A stretch of 64,000 bases of DNA, from the NCBI GenBank assembly GCA_038496675.1, contig CM076659.1, forward strand, positions 19,909,864 to 19,973,863. Direction: 5' to 3'. Below, piece by piece: positions 24,440-37,358 of the stretch (positions within the stretch are counted from its first letter, which is position 1; every line of letters starts with the position of its first letter). Under the pieces are notes generated by a model. It was not told the origin of the DNA. It was given only the letters and a program-made list of their open reading frames with translations, and did not search any database. Source of the stretch: Rachycentron canadum (taxonomy: Eukaryota > Chordata > Actinopteri > Carangiformes > Rachycentridae). A program made the translations under genes and the position numbers.

Positions 24440-24904
24440 ACAATGCACAGGACTGGTTTTAAGAACCAAAACCCATCTCAGTGTAGTTTTACATCTCCTC
24501 TCTCAGGCTTCTCTCTGGAGCTCTAGTGACAACACGTCAGTCAGCCAATAAGAAGAGAGGATCTGAGTCTCTCTTTTGAGTGGCTGAGTCATCTCAGTCA
24601 TCCAATAAAAATATAACAGATTTCAGGGAAACATTTAGAGAAACCAAATCCTGCAAGGTTGGATGGTGGGTCCAGGTGGGCGGGGCTTGGGGTGTGGCTG
24701 AGGGTGACTGTGACTGCTTTGTTGTGACATCACAAAGTCACAGAAGTCCTTGCAGTGGGTTTTAAGGCTCAGTTTCTGAAAACAGGCTGTGAGCATTTCT
24801 CAGTGGACTGAGACTTTTAATGCTTTCACAGTATAAATATAGAACCTAGACCTGATTTAAAATCAGAAATAAACACAGGAACCTGCTACAATATGGGACC
24901 TTGA
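24440..24904 (+). mobile_element. Family A short DNA element, copy 1
   Basis: Aligns with the copies at 27784, 37655 (inverted) and 53521 through ggttttaagaaccaaaac, a CCAAT-containing segment, ggatggtgggtccaggtggg, tgacatcacaaagtca and cctagacctgattta. It ends aatatgggacctt, the complement of the aaggtcc start seen in other copies. The left end is not clear. No transposase frame is present. Confidence 0.8.
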
Positions 24905-25027
24905 ATACAAATTAGAGTGGAGCACAAATGTAATAATTATGGAATCAATTGGAAAAAAATCTATCCACTACCACTATACATACATATACTATACATATCC
25001 ATATTATGTCCATATTAATTCAACCTC

Positions 25028-25164
25028 TAAACGTGTCATATTTGAATTTGGATGAATTGTAATTCCAGCAAAATACATTAGCACCAAGGCCAAAGAAATA
25101 GTCCATCTTTCTTGGGTAAGAAGACATGGTAATCTCACTTTATGCAACTTTATGGGACCTTTAA
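25028..25164. mobile_element. Probable short family A derivative
   Basis: The right end tatgggacctttaa (TTAA at 25161-25164) matches the family A terminus. A diverged left end (taaacgtgtcatatttg) may be the mirror. The left boundary is uncertain. Confidence 0.4.
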
Positions 25165-25648
25165 GAGAAACAAGACTTTTATGTTGTTTTTGAGAGAAAA
25201 AAAAAAAGACATAACATCTGCATAGAGTTACTCAGGTCTATACTCGAGTGTGGAGACGCCTGGATTTCAAAGCTTGCTGTCTTTGTCTGGCTGGAATTCT
25301 CTCATGGTTAATAAAACTTCCTGTTGCCAACTGGAACATCAACATAACACTTGCTCACTTGCCACTCTAATGTTGCTCCACCTGTGAAGGAGCAGCATAT
25401 TAAAATTACTTTCAGCAAAGACTTTTCCTCCCGCGTTATTACTTTTTCATTTCATTTTTTTTTTCTATTCATCTTTGCTCTAATTAGCAGGTTACACCTC
25501 ACTTAACTTTTATTCACTGGATTGATTGCAGGCCATTAAGGCACCAGGTGTAAATTAGAAACCTTTCAACTTTGACACACACAAAAATATTCTCTACAAT
25601 CCATTGTTCCTTTTCCACTTTATTTGTACATACCTTAATGCCGTTGTA

Positions 25649-25814
25649 TTAAAGGTCATATATGTTTGACACTTTTCCTGTTTTAATTGACGTTGCGACA
25701 TGCATAATAGGATATATTACAGACTTTAGAAACAAAAGATGGTCAGAGACATTTATCTAAATATAGTAGAAAAAAGACATGGGTGTCTAACCTTATACCA
25801 TATGGGACCTTTAA
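25649..25814. mobile_element. 166-bp TTAA-flanked element with family A ends
   Basis: TTAA at 25649-25652 is followed by aggtcatatatg. The mirror end catatgggacct is followed by TTAA at 25811-25814. The interior is only about 158 bp and does not share the long family A core, so it is a related small derivative. It is the cleanest TTAA duplication among the family A-like elements. Confidence 0.65.
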
Positions 25815-26415
25815 ACCCACAGCTAAAAATATCAATATATAACAGCAAATAATAATTCCTAGCATCCCCTGTGTTACATGTCTGTATATTTTTATAGTCT
25901 TCATTTTATACTGTTTATCTTTCTATTGTAATAAAACAAGAAATGGAGCAGATATATAAACACACCAGAGAAAGCTGGTAAAACTTTATGTTACATGTTG
26001 TGTAGTTTATTAATGGCCAGTGATAAATTGCCTTCCTCTCACTATGAACAATAGCAGTATATTCTCTGAATGAAAATCATATACAACGTATATTGCACAG
26101 ATTTGACAGAGGTTGCATTCTGCTTTAAAAATAAGCATTAAAGGGTAATTTATTCACAAGTGTACTGTGTATTGTATGCGGTTGTGGTCTGGTTTTTCAT
26201 TGCGTTTTTACCAATGTTATCAGTTCGTTCTTAACCAGCATGCAACCACAAAATACTCATAGTAGCAGGCCCTTATCTCCCCTTGTCCTTATCAGACCAT
26301 CTGTGTTCTGCATTATGTGGTCCCTTATGCATATTGTATTGTATAAGTCTATCAACCTCTCAAGTTCAACCACAGAGTTACACAAAGCCTTAAGTGATCG
26401 CTGGAGTGTTACAAA

Positions 26416-26442
26416 GGCCCATTAAGAGCGATCTTATGGGCC
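26416..26442. repeat. Short hairpin, 11-12 bp arms
   Basis: ggcccattaaga (26416-26427) pairs with tcttatgggcc (26432-26442) around gcga with one bulged base. It lies in a stretch that could be regulatory. Confidence 0.8.
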
Positions 26443-26673
26443 ATAATGAGCTTCTTAGTTGGTCGTTTTCGTTGTTTTACTGGTTGGCGGAGAAGAAAAC
26501 GCAGCCAACAGTGCTGTAGGGCCTGTTTACCTCCCAACTCCACACACCTACTGAATATATATATGAGATACATCAGATATATCCATGAGATGCATGGACG
26601 CCTTTAGAAATGGAGCCCCTTTAATGAGAAAGACAGAGAGAGAGAGAGAAGAGTAAGGAGAGCGTGAGTGAGC

Positions 26674-26676
<3 letters not shown>

Positions 26677-26736
<60 letters not shown>
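26677..26736. repeat. (AG)30 microsatellite
   Basis: A pure 60-base AG run inside a longer GA-rich tract (26630-26745). It makes the leucine-serine frames on the minus strand, which are not genes. Confidence 0.98.
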
Positions 26737-26739
<3 letters not shown>

Positions 26740-27160
26740 GAGAGCAAACAAAATGAAAGCTATGGCACTCACTTGCGTGTTCATCTGGTTGTGCCTCCTG
26801 TCTGTGATGGACCCCAGGAGACCACAGGCTCCTGGAATTTGCATTGCAAATGGGCCACATATTTCATACATTTTTTTTTTCTTTTCCCAATATACAGTTT
26901 AATTTCTCCACAGTGTGTCTTTTGAGTGGCTGTGCAAAGGAGGAGGCAGCGGAGAGATCGCCACGCTGAGGGCGACACCCATCAAATATAACCTTTACTC
27001 TCATTGCAGCAGCCAGCACTCTCCATGCAAGCAGGTGTTTGCATGTACGTGTCTGTCCGTGTCAGTTACAATGTAAAGCAGAGAAGGGCAGATTTGGAAC
27101 ACACAAACGTAACACGGATCCTTATTTTCCAATGCACGCTGCACAAAAATCCAACAACAT

Positions 27161-27190
27161 CAGCAGCAGCAGCAGCAGCGGCAGCGGCAG
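27161..27190. repeat. (CAG)n/(CGG) trinucleotide run
   Basis: CAGCAG units change to CGGCAG. The poly-serine and poly-alanine frames here derive from it. Confidence 0.9.
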
Positions 27191-27783
27191 AAACGCAGTC
27201 ATTATTACGAGGCAAAAACAAAAAAAATAATTGCAACATTTTTTGAGAGCCTTCATTATGTTTATCACCACGCTCTGCATGCCTGTAAATAAATTGACCC
27301 AGTGCTACCTGGTCGAGCGTGACGTGAATGATGGGTCTGTGAAGACGGAGATAAGGCAGGAGAGAGCAGCCTGTTATCGTTTTCTTGAGGACCCCCACCT
27401 GCACCCTTCCTCTTCTTGGTTCAATTTAAGTCCTCTCCACTGGAGAGTCGCCATGAGGCTTCCACTCAGGTCCATTTCCACATCATATCGTTGATCATAT
27501 CATTTTTGTCTATTATTAAAAACATCTCCTATTTTAATTGGATGTTTAATTGTCGAACCACTGCAAAACAAAGGAGGCAGATCTTTGTCTTCCCCAAATG
27601 TATTACTATGCCTCGAAATGATAAAATTAGTTGATGCAAAGTCTATATATCCCACAATGTGCAGTTATGAGCACTAGTTTACACTGTACACGTATGATGT
27701 GTGAGTAAGTTTTAATGCAGATCTGACTTACGTACTCTTAGGATTTGGTTCAGAAATAAGGCTTTTTCAAACAAGGATGATAA

Positions 27784-28220
27784 TTAAAAGTCCAATATAC
27801 AGACTTTTCTGAAGTGCTGATATCCATAAGAAAAATATACGGTTTTAAGAATCAAAATCAAAACCTGCACAACAGGTCAGTCAGCCAATTAGAAGAGAGA
27901 TGATCTGAGTCTCACTTCTGATTGGCTGACTTTTCTGAATGATCCAATGGAAAAATAGCAGATTTTAGGTAAACACCCAGAGAGACTAGATCCTACAATG
28001 CTGGATGGTGGGTCCAGGTGGGCGGGGCTTGAGGGGCAATGACTGCTTTGTTGTGACATCACAAAGTCCCAGAAGTCCTGACGGCCGATTTTAAGGCTCA
28101 GTTTCAGGCTGTCAGCATTTCTCTGTGGACCTTTGATACTTTCACTGTATTAATATGGAACCTAGACCTGATTTATGATCAAAAAAGAATGAATGAAAAC
28201 CTCACTTTATACTACATCGA
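27784..28220 (+). mobile_element. Family A short DNA element, copy 2
   Basis: TTAA (27784-27787) is followed by aagtccaatatac, a one-base variant of the family A left end. The core includes an internal inverted repeat: gtcagccaattagaag (27880-27895) against cttctgattggctgac (27915-27930), 15 of 16 pairs. It also has the gtgacatcacaaagtc block near 28053. The right terminus is eroded after cctagacctgattta. Confidence 0.8.
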
Positions 28221-29582
28221 GCCTTTTCTTTTTACAATTTGCATTTCACAACATATATTTGTTTTCTGTCCAACTAATTGTAGTCCAAAAATACAGTCAC
28301 CATAATAAAAGGATCCTGTGGTTACAAGAGGAAAAAACTAATTAGGCTCCTCTAATTTCTTGGTCCACTGGTAAAGTCAAAAACAAATGACTCTGACTAT
28401 AATATGCCAGATTAATCAATATTACACCCACAAACCCATCTCATAGGTTTGTAATGAATGAGACCCAGAGGTTGGTTTGTATATAGTGACACTCCAGGGC
28501 CATTTCTCTTGGACATAGCCTCAGTTGAATATGCTGGAAGCGTAAAGACTCGGTGTAAATTATTTCTAGGCAAAGTGCTTTGGCAAACAATGGGGGAGTA
28601 ATGGTGTGTTTCACAGAGACAAGACTAGCGCCTCTTTTATTCGCAGGGGTGAATGCACTGGACGCCATTTAGTGCTCATAAAAATGACTTTTGGCTGCTG
28701 GCACGAGTCTGGGCTGGAACCAAAGATATGCACGCGTACTATGGATGTGTTTCATAAATAGTGTAAATAATTAGATTTACCTGCTGCCACCAAGAAACTT
28801 TTCTCCCAAAATATTGGATTTCCCAGGTTGTACTTTCATTGGAAATGAGATGTCCTATATCCTGCTTTTTTTTTCTTTTCAGTGAATAAACCTGGAGTCA
28901 AACTAGTGTCGATCAAATAGCAGATGCTCAGCTTTCTCAAAACTTTCTCTGGGCTCACAGATACTATGTATCTTACCAGATCTATGGCATAATTGGGATA
29001 ACTCTTTGCAGGCTAAGTGTTAGACAAAAGATGTTGCGGGGGTTTTGGGTGGAGGAAATTTGGAAACAAAGGCAAAAAGAAAAGGGAGAGGAGGAGAGAG
29101 AGGAGGAGGAAGAGGGAGCAGCACAGATGCCAAGGTTTTCCAGTTCAGTGCACCGAAACACGAGCCAACACCACAATTAGGATGTCCAGGGAGATTGTTA
29201 AATAAGACATTTATCAGAGAAAACACTGCTGCTTGTGTCCTTTCAGGAGCCTAAAAACTTTAATAAGATTCAGTTTTTATTACCTCTGCGCGCATGGAAC
29301 AGCTCCATGACAAAAAGTGAAGCCAACTCTCTCAGCTTCCCAGTGAACCACCAAGACAGTTTGTGTTTGTGCGCCTGTGCATGCAAATATTTGCATGTGA
29401 CCAGGTAACCCTATATCCACCCTGACCGCTTGGAAATCAATTCCAAATCCCTGCAATACCTTGAACCGACCTTGTGCTGCTGTTTCAGCTCAGGAAATAT
29501 TAATAGTCTGAGAGTGAACAAAGAGATAATACTTAACAAAACATAAATGCATACAGATAAATAGACAGACAGACAGACAGAC

Positions 29583-29672
<90 letters not shown>

Positions 29673-32600
29673 CATCTTCATCCCTCTCTTTATACATATC
29701 ATACATTCTCAATTAGTAGTATAATGTAGCTCAACAGCAAATTGCAAATGTTAGACAGATAGACAATTGGTCTCAAATGCCAAACTGCTGTCAATGACTT
29801 TTAACACTTCCTGCATAGATATTTCACATTAAAGTTAATTAAACCATATAGATTTTCGACATCTATGTTATACACTTAGAAAAAATGGTATATATGTCAT
29901 TAAAATGTATGGCCGCAAGATGTTTAAAATATAGGCTATGTACATGAACAGATTTTGCTATGGGTCTTTCATATATGTTATGAATATATGTATGAAATAA
30001 AGATCTTCATATACCCAGAGGCTCTACACGTGATGATGATATGTTCCCTTATGGGTGACATATATGGCAACATCACTCTTCATATAGGGACATACTATCA
30101 CATTTTACATTTCTGTATGGGGCAAAATAAGGCTTTTGTTTTGTCGCCATCATAACAACAGCCTGAACAACAAAAAAACTGCTGTCTCCGTAGATACAGA
30201 TTTGAACCCATTGGACCTGAGGTGGTCTCAGCCTGGATTACTGCAGCAACTGCTCGACTTGTGCTGTGGCAATTTTCCTCAATCCCAAAACCTGAGCCGC
30301 TGTAAAAGTGGCGACCCTTGAATGGAGTGGTGCAGGTTCAGGTGCAGGTGAAGAGTAACTTTGTGTACTTTAGATGCCAGTTCATCACAGTCATAAACGG
30401 GCTTATATATCTTTTTTGTCCTCAGTCATTGTTTTGTTGTCAATTTTGTTGCCTCCCTGTTCAGGGGACTCCATCTCTGGCAGCAACATAGTCGGGACAA
30501 AGCGAAGAGAAGAGACACAGATGAGAGATGACTATCTCTTTCTCTCTCCCTCTCTCTCGCTTTACTCTTCATTTCTATTCATGTCATAGGTGCATCCTGT
30601 CTCAGTGGGAACTCACCATCTGGCACTCTGGATTTTTAAGCTCTATTAAATATATTAAAAAAAAAACAAAAAAACAAAAACTGTTTCATGCATCAGCATA
30701 GCACAGGATGTCACCGTGCATTTGTTAACCTACTTCATGTCAGTCTTTTACAGTGATATTATCATTTTGCTAATTCATTATATCTCAAAGCACAGACTCC
30801 CTCTGTTTGAAATGTGTAGGGGATAAAGACGACCCTAAAGGAAATTTCTGACCTCTCCCTCCATGAAGGTTGGACGCATTTCAGCTGTATTTCTAATAAG
30901 AGCTCGAGCTGAGAGCTGGAGGGCAAGAATAAGGGAGGCAGAGGCAGAAAGCAACATATAAACACATAATTGATTCCTTATCTAATGGTGAAACATTGGT
31001 TCTCCTTGGCTGTAATGGTTCTATCCATTAGCTCCCAGTCAAGCTGCCTCTTGCCTCTGTGGGAGTTATGGCCTGCAGTTACACATATCTCTTATCGAAA
31101 TAGGTTTGTCAGCGCGCATGTGTGTTTTTGAGCATGTGGGTTGACAACTGTGTGTATTTATTAGTCTATGTATCTGTGTGTTTGTACAAGTGAGGGTCTG
31201 GTTTATTTTGCTTTATTTATAATAATCCAACTGTTTTCATTCATCAAATTTATTTTGTATTTTTATCTTCTTCTCTCACTTAAGCAAAAAAAAAAAAAAG
31301 GAAAAAAAAAACAGAAAAAAAAAAATCCCTGCTCTCCTCCTTTAAATATTTATGTTAGTTTGCTCTTGCTCTCATGTATACTTCTAGCCGACCATTTTCA
31401 AATGCATAAAGTGCAAAGTATTTGGATGCATTTTTACATTGAAGGAAGCCATTGGTTTCTCTTAATTCCCAGAGTTATGATATGGACTTGAAGCATTATT
31501 TTTTTGGCATTATTTCATATTTTTATTTGTACTTCTGTACACTATAAGAGGGCAAAGACCCATAAAACAAAACAAAAAATGGACATCAAAATGTTATTTT
31601 GCTATTTTATAGCTAAAAGCATGATATTAACAAAGGGGAGCAGAGTCATGCAAGTTGTGCAGCTCAGAGTTGTGATCATTGTTCTGAGAAGCAATCATGG
31701 GTGTTTTTTTCTTATATATTTTATTTTTCTTATACATATTTTTTACTTTTTTTAAATTTTATTTTATTTATTTATTTTTTTTCGGTTACCACAATAAACT
31801 AACCAACTTCTCTTCAGAATAATACAATAGTTTTCCCATTAGTTTTAGTCTGCAAATAAATATAAATGAGTCTGTAGCAGCCACAAACACTCTGCAGCTC
31901 AGAGGTTTTATGCCTAATACAGACAGAGAAGAGACAACCTAGTGAAATTATACATTAATGCTTTTGGATGTATATAAAAAAAGACATCAGATTGGCTCCA
32001 TCAAAGCATATACCTATGGGACCTGCATAAAAACTGGCATTGTCCATTAACAATATCTTTCAATCATTCATACACTATCTGGAGGCCTATCTGCAGTGCT
32101 GATCATGCTGATTTTGCATTGGAGACATGTCTCAATCAAATAAAGCATGATCATCAGTTATTGTTTTATAAATACACAGGCAGACTCGCAATATTTCTGA
32201 AAGTGCACATGCTGCATAACTTTGTTTGACGGCTAAGTAATTAAACTCATCCAAGCACAAGCTGCACATCAAATGGCGGTCTCTGCATAACACATGGTGT
32301 GGGCCTAAATTAAATGAATTATAAGTGAATCTGTTTTGAGAGTGGTGCTCTCAAGCGAATCCACCATGCTACGCTACAGTTTTTTTTTTTTTTGTTTTTT
32401 TGTTTTGGAACAGGATGCATATGTAATATTAATGAGGGTACATAACACAGACACATGCACCTAAACACACTCACGTACATGTTCACGCAGACAAAAAAAA
32501 GGGCGCTCTCTGCGCACATGGTCTGCGTAGCGCGTAGTCGTGTTTTGTCGAGACGTATATTCGGAATAAGCTGCCTGCAACCAGACGAGATGACCGTGGA

Positions 32601-34154
32601 CGACTTTAACCTCTTTGGTTAGATTTTAGTTTTACATTACATATACTACGTGGCTAAGTCAGGGTGCCTGCCCAGCACCAAATGGCCAACAAACAAAATT
32701 AGAAACTGCTGTTGGAAGTTGAATATTTAGCAGCTAAAAAAGTCAGAATTGTTTCTCAGTCGTAAGAGATCAAAACCATGTTAAATGGCCTAATTGGATA
32801 ATTTGTACTTACACTCATCACGTGACTCTGAATAATGATGTCTGTCCACATTTACTGGATGAGCAAAGAGGTTAAATGTTGAACAGGATGACATGATAAT
32901 CAATTGGGCTGTGATGGTCTTTTGCCTCAAATGGACAAAGGCAGATTACTTTTTAATCACAGTGTTGGTGCTTTATAAGGCAGGCGAAGCCCATCTGTGC
33001 TTACTCCTCTATGACTCCATTGCACACCACAGGGAGCGCGCTCCAACCTTCTCCTCAAATTCACCTCGGTCCTCTTGTACATTGCAGTTCAAGAATGATC
33101 CACTTAATTGGAGATGAATACCGAGCTGACGAATCGCCTGCAGGGGGAGCATCTGGCCGCCTGCCTCGGGCTGTCCATCAGTGCCTCCCCAGCCGAGGAG
33201 TTCCCCGGCCGCAGAGCCGCAGAACTCGGAGCACAACTGGAGGCTCAGATACCCTGACACCTGCTGCACAATACGCAACCAAGCGTACAGGGCCCGTGGC
33301 TAATTTGTCATTTGTGCTTTGCTTCTGTTTATTTTTCACAGAAGCAATAAAGTTGACATAATATCTAATAAATTCTCAGTCGGAACTGTATTTCATCATA
33401 CAACTATATTCTTGTGACTTAATTATGCTGCTAAAAAGAAATTTGGTTTTATCATAGGATTGTCATTCACTGAACCACCCTACATGGCAAGTCTTTGTGT
33501 TTCTTGACACTGCAATTAAAATGTTGGTGCAGTCTATGTGGTACTATATCTGAACAGGAGGAGTCTGTCCTCTAGAGCCAGAATCCTGTAATATGATTAT
33601 GTGATATCACACCGCAGTAATTGCCAATTAAGTGGGCAATGTGGATAATAAAGATAGGCTTTTTCATCCTTTTTCTGAATCTGAATACACTCTTATGCTG
33701 GACTGTCATAGTGCATTCTGCAGAGTTTTCTAATTGATTCTGAATGCCGTCTCTGGGTGTTAGTGTTATATCGAGCTGGGTAGGGCATTGCTGGAAAACA
33801 GTGTGCATCCTCCTTCTACCTAAAAATAAAGGCTTTCCAAAAATGATTTGACATCTCAGATTGTGAGGTTTGTCAAAGAAACTGTCACCACTATTCTCTC
33901 ATCTAAATAGCTACAGCGAAGGCTTCAGACAACCTCTGAATTCTTGCTAAAAGTACAAAGTATTTGTGAATATCTGAATGCATATTACCAACTTAAGCTA
34001 GCAACGTTCTTCACCTCAAGCACTGGTGGTAAGGAAAGGTAACACGAATGAGGCTCTCCACTGAACCGTGCGTATGAAATTGACCTGGATTCTCCATTCA
34101 GTAAGGATGTGGACAAACCAGCATTTGTAATAGCAAAGGTGTGGGCCAAAATCA
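28221..34154. other. Gene-free stretch with GATA array and a GC-rich patch
   Basis: Contains a purine-rich tract (29055-29125), the GATA/GACA array (29562-29673), pyrimidine-rich and A-rich tracts (30536-30572, 31286-31324, 31735-31782) and a T-run near 32381. A lone family A-like right end (tatgggacctgcataa) is at about 32015. A GC-rich patch at 33088-33372 is discussed as a possible terminal exon. Nothing else is supported. Confidence 0.55.
29562..29673. repeat. (GACA)n(GATA)n array
   Basis: About five GACA units pass into about 22 GATA units, uninterrupted. The leucine/serine/isoleucine/tyrosine frame on the minus strand is its translation. Confidence 0.98.
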
Positions 34155-34512
34155 ATCATCCATCCATCCATTTTCTTCCGCTTATCTGAGGCTAGTCTTG
34201 GTGGCAGCAGGTTAAGCAGGGTATACCAGACGTCCCTCACCCCAGCAACATTTTCTATCTCTTCCTGCGGGATTCTGTGGCTTTCAAAGGCCAAATGGGA
34301 TATGTAATCCCCCTAGTGAGCTCTTGGTCTACCCCAGGGTCTCCTCCCAGTTCAATGTGCCAGGAAAGCCTCTGAAGGAAGGCACCAAGGAGGCATTCTA
34401 ATCAGATGCCCAAACCACCTCCACTAGTTCCCTCTCCACACAAAGGAGCAGCTGCTGTACTTTGAGCTCCCCCGGATTTCCAAGTCCCTCACCCTATCTC
34501 TCAAGCTGAGAG
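34155..34512 (-). pseudogene. LINE reverse-transcriptase C-terminal tail (relic)
   Basis: On the minus strand, sense-like residues occur in order across shifted frames: LRDRVRDLEIRG, then LVEVVW near 34420, then IPQEEIENVAGVRDVW and LLNLLPPRLAS, ending KRKKMDGWM at the ccatccatcc motif (34157-34170). This order fits the C-terminal end of a non-LTR retrotransposon common in fish, with the gatggatgg tail. Everything upstream is missing, as expected for 5'-truncated insertion, and frameshifts break it. RTE/Rex-like placement is from memory and uncertain. Confidence 0.75.
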
Positions 34513-35304
34513 CAAAATCAATCATCGTAATGGAATTGGCACAATCAATGAGTTTGCCCACCAAGGCAAAGTACATTGTGCTGTTCTTTCGGGGAGAGTT
34601 GAACTTTGGTGAAGTCGTACAGTACAAATTTGTCGACCATTCGCAAACCATGTTGACGGTGCTGACCTTTGATGGAATAGAAAGAACCTGAGCCCACCCA
34701 CCCCTCCACCCCCCCAACCCACCCCCCGTCATGAACAAAACTACCTACAACCAGTTAGCAACTACCGACCCAGGAACTAGTGACTATATTTCCTGATATT
34801 TCCTCTGAGAGGTAATTTTGCTGGGTAAGAACTGTGGCTAGTCACAAAGACATCAAACAAGCCCTTCTCACAACATCCCTGTGTAACCATCAACTAATAA
34901 TTCCATTGGAAATTGTAGTCCATACTCATTATTAAAACAAAGCAATGCACTTATTTACACTTTATTGAGGAGCTGCTGTTTTACTACCCAACACATATAG
35001 CACAATGTACTAATACATTTACTAAACAAAACAGTGTCCTTCACATTTTGGTCCCTGGTCGCAATCCATTTGCTTTTATCTATCCACCTTTGAGGCTAGA
35101 CAACACAGAGTCAGTCCCACAAAAGTATTAAGGGGAATCCCAAACATGTATTATTGAACTCCTCTCCCTGTGCCCTCTCTCATCTTTTAGTCTGAGTCAT
35201 CCGGCTCTTTCCCTCTTGTTTTTCTCCCTCTGCACTGTTGGGACACATTGCTGCCATCTCCCCCTGCCCATCCTCTACTCTAGTCTTCTTTGCTTGTGCC
35301 CCCC

Positions 35305-35323
35305 CACACACACACACACACAC
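35305..35323. repeat. (CA)n microsatellite
   Basis: Short CA run within C-rich sequence. Confidence 0.85.
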
Positions 35324-37358
35324 CTCCCCCACTTTGCTCTCTGAGTGAAGCACACCCTTCTTCTAGTTTCTCCCTGTGTTTCCCACTGTGCTCTGTTCTG
35401 TTTCCCTGTCCTCTTAATTCTCACTGGGAGAGGGGTGTAGAGAGGAGATATACGTGGGAAGCACATCTGGGTTACTCATGTGCGGCAGCGATAGTGGATT
35501 GTATGTGTAGGCGGATGGGTGTCAGTGTGTGTTTTCGCATACATATGTTTGCATTTCTATCTATGTGTGTGGGGGTGTGTTTATGTAGAGCGGTGATATG
35601 GGGTAGCAGCAGCCAGTTGGTCTTAAAATGAGCCTCCCCCACCACATTGTCTTAAAGCTGCTTAGCACTACATCACTCTGTTTTCTCTTTCTCGCTGTCT
35701 CCTTCTCTACCCCTAATTCCCTCGTCTCTGTGTTGGTGCCTTTTCACTAGCTCCCTGTGCTTCATGACCACTTCTCATCGCTGCAGCCCGGAGAGAGTTG
35801 GGCGAGATCCTACATCCAGGGGAGTTGAAGGATGCATGTGTTGTGTTTTGTTTGCGGAGTATGGCGGCAGTTTGCATGTCAGTCCAACCGTTCTTCTATG
35901 GGCTTGTGTTCACGTATCCGTGTGTGGGAGACAGAGGTAATCAGTATGTTTTGCAATATGTTAGGATGCGTAAGAGGAGAGATATTGGTTTTAGAAGAGA
36001 ATCGCTCCAAGCTATACTACCTCATTAAAATGGGTCATACATATTTAAGGCTTTAAGATTTGGGACATGCAGTAATCTGATTTGAGGCTTAGTGAGGATG
36101 CAAACTCACAAGCAAGGCGAATGAAAAACTATAGGCAAGTAAGATGCAAGCTAAGAGGTGACTGTAAATACTTTTTAAAAATGCAAAGTAATATAAAAAA
36201 AAGTGCATGGAGTTTGGCTAAAGTATAAACATTTATTTTGAAAAATGTTTTTGCGTGCCAATGCTAGGTTGAATTTTGGCTACCTGTGATGAGTTGACAT
36301 TAAGTGAAAGCCAGTCAAAAGGGCTGAAGGTGAATGAGCCATATTTTTAATGAAAATGAGTAAAAGCAATTGCAAGACACGACTAGAATACTGATTATAA
36401 CGGAACATTTATTATGAGTTGTGAATTAATATGACAAAAAAAAAAAAAACACAAAACAAAGTAATGTGTGTGGAAGGAGGTGGAGGATAGCCAGGCAGAA
36501 CTCTGTACAGAGACTTGACAGAACTCCCATTATCATATAAAGACACATCATTATCACTTTGCCCGTGTGAAAAAGAAAAAGCAGTAGTGGATTTCTAACA
36601 GTAGAGGTTGTTACTGTACCTCACTTACTCAAATGCCTTATTTATACACTAAGTCTTAGTTATAGTGGAATATTATTATAATGGCAGAAGAATACACAAC
36701 CAGAGGTCATAGAAACCTCTTTCACAGTCAAAGTCTTTGGAGACATTTGGAGATAGACCTGGCAATTTTCACAGAGATTAATATATCATAGCGCAATTAC
36801 ATATAAAGGTTAAATTGGGCTGTTTAATTCTGGCTCCTTATGTTGTGATGTAATGACAAGTTAATCTCTTGGGCAATGGCGAGCAGCTGTTGTCAGTGCC
36901 CTTGCCTTGGAAATTAAAACCAAGAACGTGAATGTAAACAAATCAATGTTAATAAAAGAGGGAAAATTAATTAAAAGAGTATAGTAAAAAGAGTCACAAA
37001 GTTTGTAATGCAAAGTTTTAAACAGTCCAATGAAATTTTCTCAGCTAAGGTCAATGAACGCCCTTGAGTTTCTAGTCTTTAGAAGGTGCCAGTGCTTCCA
37101 CATGTCAACAGCTGTGGCTCCGGTGCTTTGATAGAGTGAAGGAGCCCCAGTTGAGGCCTGGAGTGACACAGCAGAGATGCCTTTTCACTTGAGAAGCTTG
37201 TTAGTGCAATGTCCGCCATCAACCAAAGGTGATTACTCAGGCAAGAAGCCAAACTGACAGTGTGTGTTTTTTTTCTGCCAGAATGTCTGGACTTGTCCAT
37301 GGGATTGTGCTCTCGTATATTTATATTTCCACCCACGTATGCAGTCCTGCAGAGTGCA

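Noticed and set aside
26548..26871. 107-codon leucine-serine frame
   Set aside because: Produced by the (AG)30 microsatellite.
27004..27246. Poly-serine/poly-alanine protein
   Set aside because: A short CAG/CGG run gives the homopolymer; the flanks have no coding signal.
29562..29673. CRISPR-like array
   Set aside because: It is a pure tetranucleotide microsatellite with no spacers, in a vertebrate genome.
30190..30290. tRNA gene suggested by a gggttcaaatctg word on the minus strand
   Set aside because: No A box at the right spacing and no cloverleaf could be drawn.
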